NCBI GenBank assembly: GCA_039921525.1
Contig: JBDSBP010000197.1
Coordinates: forward strand, 1 to 64,000
Length of the DNA: 64,000 bases
DNA from: JADCRZ01 sp039921525
GTDB lineage: Bacteria; Bacteroidota; Bacteroidia; Chitinophagales; Chitinophagaceae
Direction: 5' to 3'
Shown here: positions 1 to 9,100 of the stretch, one piece after another
How the letters are laid out: each line of letters opens with the position of its first letter
Position numbering within the stretch: position 1 is the stretch's first letter
The notes under the pieces: model-generated
Database searches by the model: none
Told to the model about the DNA's origin: nothing
The model's input: the letters and a program-made list of their open reading frames with translations, nothing else
Translations under genes and position numbers: made by a program

Positions 1-572
1 ATATGAGTTTTGTTGATAAAAAAATGACACATGAGAGCAGCGCATAATTACTACATGCACATTGCAGTATCACGAAGAATTCCGGTGGTTCAATACACAG
101 GATATGAATCCGGAAAAGAAAGAATAAAACGTCACTTTTCAAAAGCATTATTATCAAACAGAACAATGAAATCGTTTGAAATTAATTAAATATAAAGCTG
201 CCGTATAGGCATTTTCAGGGTACGGCCTCCAATAAATTATTGTCCAAATTTTACGTGCGATCTTAATGGGTAGATCGAGATTAAAATTTTATTCGATTTC
301 AATTAAACTAATAGAACTCGCTTGAAACATACCGTTTGTTTAATAGTAAAGCTATACCTGCCAATATCAAAGAAATATACCCACTTGTAGGTGTTTTAGT
401 ATTATGCGGGAAAGCGCCGGCATGAATTTATTCTGCCGCAGTTGCTTAAATGATCAGCCCTGGATGGCGCAGAGGGTTTTAACGAAAACATAATGATGGA
501 TTGGCGAATTTTAAATAATTTAGCCTATTAATTTTTCCTATTGATTATATTAGATCATAGACAAAATCTATT
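1..572. other. Intergenic region upstream of oxyR
   Basis: No recognisable gene is seen here. An open frame from 31 to 189 would encode 52 residues, but it has no recognisable motif or hydrophobic pattern, so I do not call it. The stretch is AT-rich and should hold the oxyR promoter. The window starts here, so whatever lies to the left is unknown. Confidence 0.5.
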
Positions 573-1508
573 ATGACTTTTACACAGTTGGAATATGTGA
601 TCGCAGTGGACACGTATCGCCACTTTGCACAGGCGGCAGGCCATTGTTTTATCAGCCAGCCAACCCTAAGCATGCAGATTCAAAAGCTGGAAAAAGAATT
701 GGGAATTAAGTTATTCGACCGGAGCAAACAACCGGTGATCCCTACTCAGGCCGGGGTGGAAATAATAGAGCAGGCCCGGAAAATAATTGTAGAAAAAAAT
801 ATGATGTGGGAGATGGTACAAAGTAAGCTGGGCGTTCTCAGCGGTGAGTTACGCATTGGAATCATCCCCACCCTGGCGCCTTACCTGTTACCATTATTTG
901 TGCAAAATTTTACAATTAATTATCCAAAGGTGAAATTAGTAGTGCATGAAATGATGACCGAATTTATAATATCCAGGTTGCGGGAAGGGCGTATTGATGT
1001 TGGCATATTGGTAACTCCCTTACAGGAACCGGGTATTAAGGAACATGTACTATTTTATGAAGAGCTACTGGTGTACATGTCAAAGAAAAATAGTTCGTAT
1101 AAGAAAGACTATATCCTGGCAAAAGATATTGATCCGGCGAAATTATGGCTATTGGAAGAAGGTCATTGTTTCCGTTCGCAGATCGTGAATTTATGCGAGC
1201 TGCATAAGGCCAGTAGAAACGGGCACCATTTCGAATATGAAGCCGGCAGTATTGAAACGCTGCGCCGTATGGTGGAGATGAACGACGGGATTACCATATT
1301 ACCGGAGTTGGCCACTATGGATCTTCCGGAAAAACAGCAGCAACAGGTCCGTCATTTTAAACACCCTGCTCCGATGCGGGAAGTAAGCCTGGTGGTTCAT
1401 CGCGATTTTGTAAAGAAAAGACTGGTGGAGTTGTTGAAAAAGGAGATCATTCACTCTATTCCCACAAAGATAAAAAAGAATAAGAATTCGTTGGTTGTGC
1501 CGGTTTAA
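573..1508 (+). CDS. oxyR: LysR-family hydrogen peroxide sensor/regulator OxyR
   Basis: This is a 311-residue LysR-type regulator. The N-terminal winged helix-turn-helix spans about residues 1-60, with the recognition segment near FAQAAGHCFISQPTLSMQI. The effector domain runs from about 90 to 300. The decisive feature is the pair Cys199 and Cys208 in GHCFRSQIVNLC. They have the same spacing and numbering as the redox-active cysteines of E. coli OxyR, which form a disulfide in response to H2O2. From family knowledge it would activate peroxide-defence genes such as catalase, AhpC or Dps. None of those lies next to it here, so its targets are elsewhere or left of the window. The C-terminal tail is lysine-rich. 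ATG start, no obvious Shine-Dalgarno. Confidence 0.9.
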   Translation: MTFTQLEYVIAVDTYRHFAQAAGHCFISQPTLSMQIQKLEKELGIKLFDRSKQPVIPTQAGVEIIEQARKIIVEKNMMWEMVQSKLGVLSGELRIGIIPTLAPYLLPLFVQNFTINYPKVKLVVHEMMTEFIISRLREGRIDVGILVTPLQEPGIKEHVLFYEELLVYMSKKNSSYKKDYILAKDIDPAKLWLLEEGHCFRSQIVNLCELHKASRNGHHFEYEAGSIETLRRMVEMNDGITILPELATMDLPEKQQQQVRHFKHPAPMREVSLVVHRDFVKKRLVELLKKEIIHSIPTKIKKNKNSLVVPV

Positions 1509-1543
1509 ATGGTTTAGAAGCAGACTTTTATCTCAAACACCAT

Positions 1544-2356
1544 TTATGGTTTACCTAATAATGAATCAATAACCCGCGGCACTTCCGAAAAAGTATACAG
1601 GTTTCGGTGTGTGCCACCGGGAACCGTAATTAATTTATCACCGGGTTTTAAAAACTTTTTTAATTTAATGGAGTTGCTATAACGTACCACCCAGTCATTT
1701 GTGCCGTGCATTAAAATGATGGGATCTGTAACTTTCGGTAAATATTCGAAGGTGGGAAACTTATAATGTATGATCCTGTTTACGGGGTATATCGGGGCAT
1801 AAAATGCTACAACTTCCGGCAGGCTGTAATAAGGTGTTTCCAATATAAGGTATCGGCAGTTTCTTATAGAAGCAAGCTGTGCTGCGATGCCTGATCCTAA
1901 TGATTTACCATAGATGATAATATCATTCGCGGAAAATTTTGTCCGAGCAAGCTTGTACATCAGTAACGACCATTCATATACGCGTTTTTCGGAAAACGCT
2001 CCCGTGCTTTTGCCATAACCTGGGTAATCGATCATCCATACTTCATATCCTGATCTCGTAAAAAACGGCACAAACCGTTTATACCTTCCTATGTTAGTAC
2101 GATTGCCATGAAAATAAAGCAGAATTCCTTTGGGAGTTTTAACAGGAGGCAGAAACTGGATAATGTTAATATTTGTATTTGCATCATAAGCAATATTCAC
2201 CTCCCTGAAAGGGACATCGAATTTGTAGTCGTAGTCACTTGATAGTGGAACCGGGTGAAGCATTGCACTATCCTGGAACATGTAAATTCCGATCCCGATT
2301 AAACAATAAATGATAATAGTAATCTTTATCAGCCTCGCCCATTTTCTTCGTGTCAT
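1544..2356 (-). CDS. Membrane-anchored alpha/beta hydrolase (BEM46/ABHD13-like)
   Basis: The 270-residue protein has an N-terminal hydrophobic anchor at about residues 9-27, followed by an alpha/beta hydrolase fold. The oxyanion motif YFHGN lies near 81-85. The nucleophile elbow GKSLGSG places Ser152, and the other triad candidates are Asp221 (HGTNDW) and His250 (GGTH). This matches BEM46-like serine hydrolases, whose substrates are generally unknown. The next gene downstream of its start (2360-3094) is a paralog with the same motifs in the same order, separated by only 3 bases, so the pair is a tandem duplication and probably one transcript. Specificity (esterase, lipase, thioesterase) cannot be told from sequence. 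Confidence 0.8.
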   Translation of the reverse strand: MTRRKWARLIKITIIIYCLIGIGIYMFQDSAMLHPVPLSSDYDYKFDVPFREVNIAYDANTNINIIQFLPPVKTPKGILLYFHGNRTNIGRYKRFVPFFTRSGYEVWMIDYPGYGKSTGAFSEKRVYEWSLLMYKLARTKFSANDIIIYGKSLGSGIAAQLASIRNCRYLILETPYYSLPEVVAFYAPIYPVNRIIHYKFPTFEYLPKVTDPIILMHGTNDWVVRYSNSIKLKKFLKPGDKLITVPGGTHRNLYTFSEVPRVIDSLLGKP

Positions 2357-2359
2357 TAT

Positions 2360-3094
2360 TCAATACTTTAAAATATCCCTGATAAAATTATGATATTCAG
2401 GGAAAGACGGCAGGTTATTATGACCGCCGCCGTGAATTCTGATTAGTGTTATTTTACGTGGATTAAGCGCCTGTAATTTTTCACTATTGGAGATGGGTAT
2501 CAGGCGATCCTTTGTTCCATGCAGGATATAGGTATGGCAATTTACTTGCGTGATCCATCTGTCTGTGCGTAAATGATACCGGATCACCCAGCGAATTGGC
2601 AGTATGGGCAGAAATCGCTCTACTACTTTTGTAAAACTATAATAAGGAGCGTCCAATATAAGATACCTGGGGTTATTGTCGCTCGCGATCTTGGCGGCGA
2701 ATCCGCTGCCGATGCTCCTTCCGTAAACGATGAGGTGTTGCTGTTGATATTGCTGTAAAAGCGTTTCATAAACAAATTGCATATCACTCAGCATGTCAAC
2801 TTCGCTGCGTTTACCTGTGCTTTTACCAAAACCACGGTAATCGACCATTACTACATCATAATCATACCGGTAAAAATCTTTAGCGTAACGAGCCCAGCCT
2901 TTGATGCTGCGGCTGTTTCCATGAAAATATAAAATTAGTCCTTTGGGGTCTTTCCTGAAAAAATGGAGGCCGTTTATGCGAACACCCGCTTTTACATCGA
3001 AAAATAATTCTTTAAAGGGAACATCATATTTGAATATAAAACCTGCATGTAATTTTTCCGGCTTGAAAATAAATTTTTCCTGAACCAGGTACAA
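2360..3094 (-). CDS. Alpha/beta hydrolase, paralog of the neighbouring gene; start uncertain
   Basis: The motifs parallel those of the adjacent 270-residue protein: YFHGNSR oxyanion region, GRSIGSG nucleophile elbow, HGTKDR acidic residue and GGGHNN histidine. The first usable start is TTG at 3094. The frame stays open upstream to 3160 and encodes a strongly hydrophobic segment (VAYIIFGYVALVIILYLVQ) that looks like the membrane anchor of this family. No ATG, GTG or TTG lies in that extension; CTG at 3146-3148 is the best non-canonical candidate. Either the protein starts at an unusual codon and is anchored like its paralog, or the original start was lost. It lies upstream of and nearly contiguous with the paralog in the transcript. 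Function beyond serine hydrolase is unknown. Confidence 0.75.
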   Translation of the reverse strand: MYLVQEKFIFKPEKLHAGFIFKYDVPFKELFFDVKAGVRINGLHFFRKDPKGLILYFHGNSRSIKGWARYAKDFYRYDYDVVMVDYRGFGKSTGKRSEVDMLSDMQFVYETLLQQYQQQHLIVYGRSIGSGFAAKIASDNNPRYLILDAPYYSFTKVVERFLPILPIRWVIRYHLRTDRWITQVNCHTYILHGTKDRLIPISNSEKLQALNPRKITLIRIHGGGHNNLPSFPEYHNFIRDILKY

Positions 3095-3183
3095 AATGAT
3101 AACCAGTGCAACGTACCCAAAAATGATATAGGCGACTGTTGAGTTCAGGGTGATGAGGGGTTAAGGGTTAAATAAGGCTATCG

Positions 3184-3246
3184 GCTATCAGCTATCAGCT
3201 ATCAGCTATCAGCTATCAGCTATCAGCTATCAGCTATCAGCTATCA
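3184..3246. repeat. Tandem heptamer array (GCTATCA)9
   Basis: Nine perfect head-to-tail copies of the 7-mer GCTATCA fill the spacer between the hydrolase pair and kup. The same heptamer occurs near 11730, 16219, 40019, 43285 and 59520. A degenerate inverted partner (ACTGATAGCC ... AGATAGC) lies at 3371-3400, touching the kup stop codon. The array could pair with that partner in an RNA hairpin. Confidence 0.9.
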
Positions 3247-3370
3247 TGATGCGGCTTACTAAATTACAGTATAATTTGATGTATGGGTGCGGGAAATATA
3301 ACCAATTTGAAAAAATATTACATTGACAAGTGCTGTAACGATTATTAAAGACCCTGCATTTTTTGCAGTA

Positions 3371-3400
3371 ACTGATAGCCGATAGGTGAAAGCAGATAGC
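3371..3400. repeat. Degenerate inverted GCTATCA copies abutting the kup stop
   Basis: Read on the minus strand, this stretch begins GCTATCTGC directly after the kup TAA and continues with CGGCTATCAGT. It is the opposite orientation to the array at 3184-3246, so the two bracket the spacer. Confidence 0.6.
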
Positions 3401-5383
3401 TTATTCCTCATAAACATCCACCCTTTTCAACCTTACATTCGACACGGGGGCAATTATCAATGGAAATTTTTCGATGACAACATTGGAAGGGTCTAGTCCA
3501 AACCCACGTTCCTCCGAAAGGCCCCAATCTTTAATGGTGAAGTGCAATTTCATGATTATCTGTTCAAAGAAAGGCAATTCATTATCCTGGCTCAGGTATT
3601 TTTCCATCACGATAAATTGAAAATCACCCACCACATTATTACGTTCCAGGCTCTCGTACCGGCTTGTAATATTTACTTCATTATTAAGTACCAGGTCTTC
3701 CACTACCTTCCTGAATAATAAATTAATTTTTGGTTCCATCCGGAACCCGAGGCGGAACTCTACGCGGATGATGTCATTAGGGATAATATGATAAACGGAG
3801 TATTCACAGGTATAGGGATCATCCAGTGTATTAACATGTACGAACCAGTAGATATCTGCTCTCTTGGGTTTTTTATTGAGTATGGAATAGATAATCTTAT
3901 GTTCTATCTCTTTAGGATTATTCGCACTGGTTAAATAAACCAGGTGCGTGGCATGTTTAGGTACGGTTTTATCGTTGCTTAGTTCCTGGATCTGTGGGAT
4001 GTAATGTTCCAGCCGCACAAATTCTATATAGCGGTTCTTGATCTTCCTGCTCCTGTACCACACATACATTACTCCAAACATAATTCCACCAAGGATTATG
4101 GTTATATAACCACCATGCGTAAACTTTTGTAATAATGCGCTGAGGTATGCCACTTCGATAATAAAATAACCTATCAGGAAAATATAAATGAGCGCGGGGT
4201 TCACCCTTTTTGAAACGAGGTAATTGGCAAACAAAATGGTTGTTGCCAGCATAGTCACGATTATAGCCAGTCCGTAAGCCGCTTCCATCCTGGAAGATTC
4301 GCGAAAATGCAATACAATAAATACACAGCCTACAAACAGCATAAAGTTTATACTGGGAATGAAAAGCTGCCCTTTTTCTTCGGAAGGGTAACGGACTTTA
4401 AGTTTTGGCCATAAATTGAGGCGCATGGCTTCGCCTATCAGCGTAAAAGATCCGGTTATCATTGCCTGGCTGGCAATGATCGCTGCGCTGGTAGCGATGA
4501 TTACGCCCGCAATTACAAACCATCCCGGCATCATATCGTAAAAAGCGTTAATACCAAGGTTCATTTTAACTTCCGGCGTTATACGTAGATTTTCATGATT
4601 GGCTAACAGCGAAGCGCCCTGTCCGAAATAATTAAGCAGCAGGCATGTCTTAACATAGATCCAGGACATTCGAATATTACCCCTTCCGCAATGGCCAAGG
4701 TCGCTGTACAGCGCTTCAGCTCCTGTTGTACAAAGAAAAACGGCCCCCAATAACCAGAAACCATCAGGATACGTAATTAAAAATCGTAAAGCATAAACAG
4801 GACTAAGGGCTTTGAAGATGGTGAGGTCATCAAATATATGATAGCAGCCGAGCACGGCCAGCATAGTAAACCAGATGAACATAATGGGCCCGAACAGTTT
4901 TCCAATAGTTCCCGTTCCGAATTGCTGGAAAAAGAAAAAAAGCACCAGTATGATAAGCACTATATAAACTATCGTATTATCTCCCAGATCCCTTAAGGAA
5001 GGGAGCTTTTGTAAACCTTCCACCGCAGAAGTTATAGATATGGGTGGCGTAATGATACCATCTGCCAGCAATGCGGCGCCTCCAAGCATAGCGGGTATCA
5101 CCAGCCATTTTCGTTGTCTTCGTACCAACGCGTACAGGGCAAAGGTTCCACCTTCTCCCTTATTGTCGGCCCGAAGAACCAAAAGCACGTATTTAATGGT
5201 TGTTTGGAGTGTTAACGTCCAGATGATACAGGATAATGTTCCTATAATAAGCTCTTCTGAAATAACCTTGTCATTAATAATGGAATTAAAAACATAAAGG
5301 GGGGATGTACCGATATCTCCATAAATAATTCCCAAAGCAACAAGCAAGCCGGCCGACGTTACTTTATTAAGATTCTTACCCAC
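3401..5383 (-). CDS. kup: Low-affinity potassium uptake transporter Kup
   Basis: This 660-residue protein is full length for the KUP/HAK family of K+:H+ symporters of the inner membrane. The signature GDIGTSPLY sits at residues 22-30, just inside the first membrane segment. About a dozen hydrophobic segments follow to roughly residue 455, then a cytoplasmic C-terminal domain of about 200 residues. Conserved pieces such as LLADGIITPPISI and GAEALYSDLGHCG are visible. The start is GTG at 5383; no ATG is available in frame close by. The gene stands alone. A TACCTTTG element at 5458-5465 on its coding strand, about 75 bases upstream, is a plausible -7 box. Confidence 0.95.
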   Translation of the reverse strand: MGKNLNKVTSAGLLVALGIIYGDIGTSPLYVFNSIINDKVISEELIIGTLSCIIWTLTLQTTIKYVLLVLRADNKGEGGTFALYALVRRQRKWLVIPAMLGGAALLADGIITPPISITSAVEGLQKLPSLRDLGDNTIVYIVLIILVLFFFFQQFGTGTIGKLFGPIMFIWFTMLAVLGCYHIFDDLTIFKALSPVYALRFLITYPDGFWLLGAVFLCTTGAEALYSDLGHCGRGNIRMSWIYVKTCLLLNYFGQGASLLANHENLRITPEVKMNLGINAFYDMMPGWFVIAGVIIATSAAIIASQAMITGSFTLIGEAMRLNLWPKLKVRYPSEEKGQLFIPSINFMLFVGCVFIVLHFRESSRMEAAYGLAIIVTMLATTILFANYLVSKRVNPALIYIFLIGYFIIEVAYLSALLQKFTHGGYITIILGGIMFGVMYVWYRSRKIKNRYIEFVRLEHYIPQIQELSNDKTVPKHATHLVYLTSANNPKEIEHKIIYSILNKKPKRADIYWFVHVNTLDDPYTCEYSVYHIIPNDIIRVEFRLGFRMEPKINLLFRKVVEDLVLNNEVNITSRYESLERNNVVGDFQFIVMEKYLSQDNELPFFEQIIMKLHFTIKDWGLSEERGFGLDPSNVVIEKFPLIIAPVSNVRLKRVDVYEE

Positions 5384-5457
5384 TATAGACTGATGTTTTA
5401 ATATTGCCAGGGCTAATTACTCAGAAATCCAATCTGGTGACAAGCCACTCGTTATTA

Positions 5458-5465
5458 CAAAGGTA
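5458..5465 (-). promoter_or_regulatory. Possible -7 promoter element of kup
   Basis: The minus strand reads TACCTTTG, an exact match to the Bacteroidota -7 consensus TAnnTTTG. No TTTG is found at the usual -33 distance, so this is only a half-match. Confidence 0.3.
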
Positions 5466-5653
5466 TAGGGAAATTGGTTTTTTAACTTTTTTGTGTATAA
5501 ACTATTTTGTTCAGCTACCTGTCTTTATACATTGTTAAAAATAATAAATTTTGGCCTTTATGCCGATCTTATGAACTTGGAATGCGTTAGGATAGAAGAA
5601 CAATTCCTAATTTGGTCAGTAACATGTATTTTTAAATACACAAAGTGTCTTTT

Positions 5654-7186
5654 ATGAAGAACAAGTTTTTTGCTTGCCTGTGCTTTTTGGTTTTTTCTAT
5701 ACCAGCCTGGTCGCAGGCACCCCGCATTATTTATTCTGAGCCGGAGCGGGAAGATTCCCGAAGAACCGAATTTGAAGTCATTGGTAAAGTGGGGGGAAAT
5801 TTTCTCGTTTATAAAAACAACCGGAATGATCATGATGTATGCGTTTACGACAACGACATGCGTTTGCTGAACAGGGTGAAATTAGAATCGTCTGACAGGT
5901 GGGTAAACGTAGATTTTATTGCTTACCCGAATTTCTGCTACATGATCTACCAGTACCAGAAACGAAATATTTTATACTGTGTGGGTGTGAAGCTGGATGG
6001 AAATGGCCAAAAAGTTGGCGCACCGATTGATCTCGATACTACACAAATTGGTTTTGCTGCCAATAATAAAATATATACAACCATCTTTAGCGAAGATAAA
6101 AAGAAGGTTATGATCTTTAAGATCAATAACCGCAACCAAAAGAATTTCTTCTTCACCAGTTTGCTTTTTAATGACCAGTTGGAACTGCTGGGCAGAAACC
6201 GTATGAATATCGCCATGGAGGAAAGGAATGATTATTTTACCGATTTCCTGCTTACGAATGAAGGCGATATGGCATTTGGAGTGTTTCGCCGCAACTCCAG
6301 TAGTGAGCAGATAACAAAGGTAATGATGGTAATTAAAACACCGGAAGCGCTGGATTTTTCTGTCAGGGATGTAGAAATCGGCACCCTTATACTGGATGAA
6401 CTGAAACTGAAAGTAGACAATTCCAATAAGCGCATTTTGCTGAATGCGCTATATTATAAACAACGAAGAGGAAACATTGAAGGGCTATATTCTTTAAGAT
6501 GGGATAAAGACAAAAATGTTAAAATAAATGAGAACCTCGTCACTTTTAATGATGATTTGCGGGCAGTAGCCAAAAGTTCCGAAGCAAATAAAAGGATGGC
6601 CTTTAATGACTACTTTATCAAGAATATCATTACGAGAAAAGATGGGGGTTACCTGGTAATCGGTGAATCTTTATATTCTTCTTCAAGGGGTAATACGTAT
6701 AACCGTTGGAATTATAATTCCTTTGGAAATCCATGGATGTCGTCGCCACTGGATTATTACTACTGGTCTCCCATGTATTCCAGCCCCTGGTATATGCCAT
6801 GGAACAGGTATGGTAATGTAAACGCCACTCGTTATTATGCGGAAAATATCATGGTGCTTTCGTTTAATAATGAAGGTGGGCTCGAATGGAGCAATGTCAT
6901 TGATAAATCGCAATACGATGATGAAACCGACAATATGATCTCGTTCCAGACAATGAATACTGGTTCCGAGATCCATTTTTTATTTAACCAGTTTGAGCGA
7001 AGAACCCTTTTGTTGCATGATCAGAGTATCGGTGCCGATGGCAAGATTTTTCGTAATCCCACATTAAAAAACCTTGATAAAGGATATGAATTCATGCCAC
7101 GATTTGGAAAGCAGGTAAGTTCGCGCCAGATAATAATACCCTGTCTTTACAGAAATTATCTTTGCTTTGCAAAAATTGATTTTTAA
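5654..7186 (+). CDS. Secreted protein of unknown function with an aromatic-rich segment
   Basis: The ATG at 5654 begins a clear signal peptide (MKNKFFACLCFLVFSIPAWS, then QA). It is preferred over the in-frame GTG at 5645. The mature part, about 490 residues, contains repeated beta-strand-like stretches and could form a beta-propeller, but I recognise no family. Its middle (about residues 355-395) is extraordinarily rich in Tyr, Trp, Pro, Asn and Ser (for example NRWNYNSFGNPWMSSP and YYYWSPMYSSPWYMPWNRY). That is probably an exposed loop or low-complexity insert. It ends in the start region of the next gene (TAATG), so the two may be translationally coupled. Likely periplasmic or surface located; function unknown. 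Confidence 0.7.
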   Translation: MKNKFFACLCFLVFSIPAWSQAPRIIYSEPEREDSRRTEFEVIGKVGGNFLVYKNNRNDHDVCVYDNDMRLLNRVKLESSDRWVNVDFIAYPNFCYMIYQYQKRNILYCVGVKLDGNGQKVGAPIDLDTTQIGFAANNKIYTTIFSEDKKKVMIFKINNRNQKNFFFTSLLFNDQLELLGRNRMNIAMEERNDYFTDFLLTNEGDMAFGVFRRNSSSEQITKVMMVIKTPEALDFSVRDVEIGTLILDELKLKVDNSNKRILLNALYYKQRRGNIEGLYSLRWDKDKNVKINENLVTFNDDLRAVAKSSEANKRMAFNDYFIKNIITRKDGGYLVIGESLYSSSRGNTYNRWNYNSFGNPWMSSPLDYYYWSPMYSSPWYMPWNRYGNVNATRYYAENIMVLSFNNEGGLEWSNVIDKSQYDDETDNMISFQTMNTGSEIHFLFNQFERRTLLLHDQSIGADGKIFRNPTLKNLDKGYEFMPRFGKQVSSRQIIIPCLYRNYLCFAKIDF

Positions 7187-7201
7187 TGAAAAGTTCAATA
7201 A

Positions 7202-8185
7202 GTGGTCGGCATCTTTAAAAACAAAAACCCTGGGAATGCTTTACTGTTGCTGCTATATGGGCTGTTTTTAAAGTTCCCCCTGTTCCTGAATCCTGTAAAA
7301 CCCCTGCCAGACCAGGGTGATAATTATATTTATTTCCTGGTACTTAGGTTTTTAGAGCCGCTATCCGCGAAAATTCCGATGCTTTTTTCATTAGTGGCCT
7401 TTCTTTTGTTTTTTACCCAGGCAACCTTGCTGAACCGGATTGTGAATTCACTGAAACTCTTCCCCAAGTCAAATTACCTGGTGGGGATGTCTTTTATGCT
7501 GGTTACATCATTGGTAAAAGAATGGAATTCTTTTTCAGCCCCCTTACTTGTCAATTCTTTGATGATATGGATCTGGTACAGGATGACTGGGTTGTATAAT
7601 AACAGTAACGCGAAAACAACCATCTTTAATGTTTCGGTATTAGTGGGATTGTTGCCGCTTATCTATAGCCCTACAACGGCATTCGTACTACTTTTGGTAA
7701 TGGCTATGATAATGAACAGGCCACTGGATGTTACCGAATGGATGGTTGCCATACTGGGCATCATTACGCCTTATTATTTCCTTTTCGTGATATTATTCCT
7801 TTCTGATCAGTGGCAGGGCAGCAATGTCATCCCTTATTTATTATTCCATCTTCCAAAATTACCTGCTACTGTTTGGATTTATGCGGGTATGGGGTTACTA
7901 TTGGTGCCTTTTTTGTCAGGCGGATATTTCGTGCAGACGAATTTAAACAAAATGCTGATCCAGGTAAGAAAGGCCTGGGGATTGCTTTTGTGGTTCTCTC
8001 TCATTTCCATAATTATCATTTTTATTAACCCGGCAGATACCTTTATGCACTGGATGTTGCTTCTTATACCGGTTGCGGCATTCCACGCTTCAACCTATTA
8101 TTATGTCGCTTCCCGTTGGGTAGCATCCATATTACACTGGATAACATTTGCCGTAGCTGTTGTGATACAATATGGACTGATTTAG
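7202..8185 (+). CDS. Multi-pass integral membrane protein (resembles DUF6427)
   Basis: The 327-residue protein has about nine or ten hydrophobic segments and few soluble stretches. Its start (VGIFKNKNPGNALLLLLYGL) and overall pattern resemble the Bacteroidota DUF6427 membrane proteins, an assignment from memory that needs a profile search. The frame opens at GTG 7202, directly after an in-frame stop. An ATG overlapping the upstream stop codon (7186) is in another frame and closes after ten codons. Translation may therefore be coupled to the upstream secreted protein. No catalytic motif is visible. Its stop codon is followed at once by heptamer-like TTTAAAC repeats. Confidence 0.65.
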   Translation: MVGIFKNKNPGNALLLLLYGLFLKFPLFLNPVKPLPDQGDNYIYFLVLRFLEPLSAKIPMLFSLVAFLLFFTQATLLNRIVNSLKLFPKSNYLVGMSFMLVTSLVKEWNSFSAPLLVNSLMIWIWYRMTGLYNNSNAKTTIFNVSVLVGLLPLIYSPTTAFVLLLVMAMIMNRPLDVTEWMVAILGIITPYYFLFVILFLSDQWQGSNVIPYLLFHLPKLPATVWIYAGMGLLLVPFLSGGYFVQTNLNKMLIQVRKAWGLLLWFSLISIIIIFINPADTFMHWMLLLIPVAAFHASTYYYVASRWVASILHWITFAVAVVIQYGLI

Positions 8186-8216
8186 TTTAAGGGTCAAAGG
8201 TTAAAGTTCGCTTACT
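8186..8216. repeat. TTTAAAC-class heptamer copies, left arm
   Basis: Degenerate copies (TTTAAGGGTCAAAGGTTAAAG) follow the stop of the membrane-protein gene. They are inverted with respect to the ACTTTAA copies at 8265-8323. Confidence 0.55.
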
Positions 8217-8264
8217 CAGATTGGGTATAGTTCAAAGTTGCGAGTATTTAAATATTTAGGTCCG

Positions 8265-8323
8265 TACTTTAGACTTTAAACTTTAAACTTTAAACTAATT
8301 TTGTTCCAACTTTAAACTCTAAA
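8265..8323. repeat. Tandem heptamer array (ACTTTAA)n upstream of purQ
   Basis: Several copies of the 7-mer ACTTTAA/CTTTAAA run through this stretch, ending about ten bases before the purQ ATG. The purQ leader therefore consists largely of repeat. Related copies lie at 37361-37411 and 41036-41063. Confidence 0.75.
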
Positions 8324-8332
8324 CTAATTTCC

Positions 8333-8998
8333 ATGAAGTTCGGTGTTGTTGTTTTTCCTGGCTCTAATTGCGACAGGGACATGCAGGATGCACTGCAAAA
8401 AGATCTGAAAAAAGAAGTAATTATGCTTTGGCATAAGGATAGCGACCTCTCCCCGTTTTCCAGGGAAGATTGCATCATATTGCCCGGAGGGTTTTCTTAT
8501 GGCGATTACCTGAGGTGTGGTGCCATAGCCCGCTTTAGCCCTATGATGCAAAGTGTGATAGAATTTGCCAATGGCGGAGGAAAAGTTCTGGGGATTTGCA
8601 ACGGCTTCCAGATTCTGTGCGAATCTCATCTGTTACCTGGTGTATTGTTACGCAATGCTGACCAGAAATTTGTTTGCAGGAACATTTATCTTAAAGGAGT
8701 TGGTTCACCTGATAAAGCATTAAAAATTCCTGTGGCTCATGGCGAGGGAAGATATTATGCAGATGATGCTACTTTAGATGCGCTGGAAAATGGGCGGCAG
8801 GTGATTTATACTTACTGTGATGAAAATGGGAATAGTACGGAAGCCTGCAATCCCAATGGCGCGGCCCGCAATATCGCAGGTATATGCAATGCCCAACGAA
8901 ATGTATTCGGAATGATGCCCCATCCGGAGAGAGCCAGTTCCGAAGAGTTGGGAAATACCGATGGCAGAATTATATTAAAAACTCTTTTGATGAACTGA
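8333..8998 (+). CDS. purQ: Phosphoribosylformylglycinamidine synthase, glutaminase subunit PurQ
   Basis: This 221-residue class I glutamine amidotransferase supplies ammonia for the fourth step of purine synthesis, in complex with PurL and PurS. The start MKFGVVVFPGSNCDRD is diagnostic. Cys89 in LGICNGFQ is the nucleophile, and the catalytic histidine and glutamate sit in MPHPERA near the C-terminus. The length is normal for the separate small subunit. purL and purS are not in the window, so the pathway genes are scattered. The leader is made of 7-bp repeats and shows no obvious purine-responsive structure. Confidence 0.95.
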   Translation: MKFGVVVFPGSNCDRDMQDALQKDLKKEVIMLWHKDSDLSPFSREDCIILPGGFSYGDYLRCGAIARFSPMMQSVIEFANGGGKVLGICNGFQILCESHLLPGVLLRNADQKFVCRNIYLKGVGSPDKALKIPVAHGEGRYYADDATLDALENGRQVIYTYCDENGNSTEACNPNGAARNIAGICNAQRNVFGMMPHPERASSEELGNTDGRIILKTLLMN

Positions 8999-9100
8999 GA
9001 CTTTGATCTGTAGCCGCGGATTTACCAATTTTATAGAATCTTTTGCATTCAATAGCTGACCTTTGTGCCTGTTCATCCCTTCATAACAAATAATCTCTTC

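Noticed and set aside
1..189. Open frame of 52 codons at the left edge (31-189)
   Set aside because: No hydrophobic pattern, motif or promoter; length is within chance expectation and the left context is missing.
2573..2758. Plus-strand frame inside the hydrolase gene
   Set aside because: Shadow of the minus-strand coding sequence.
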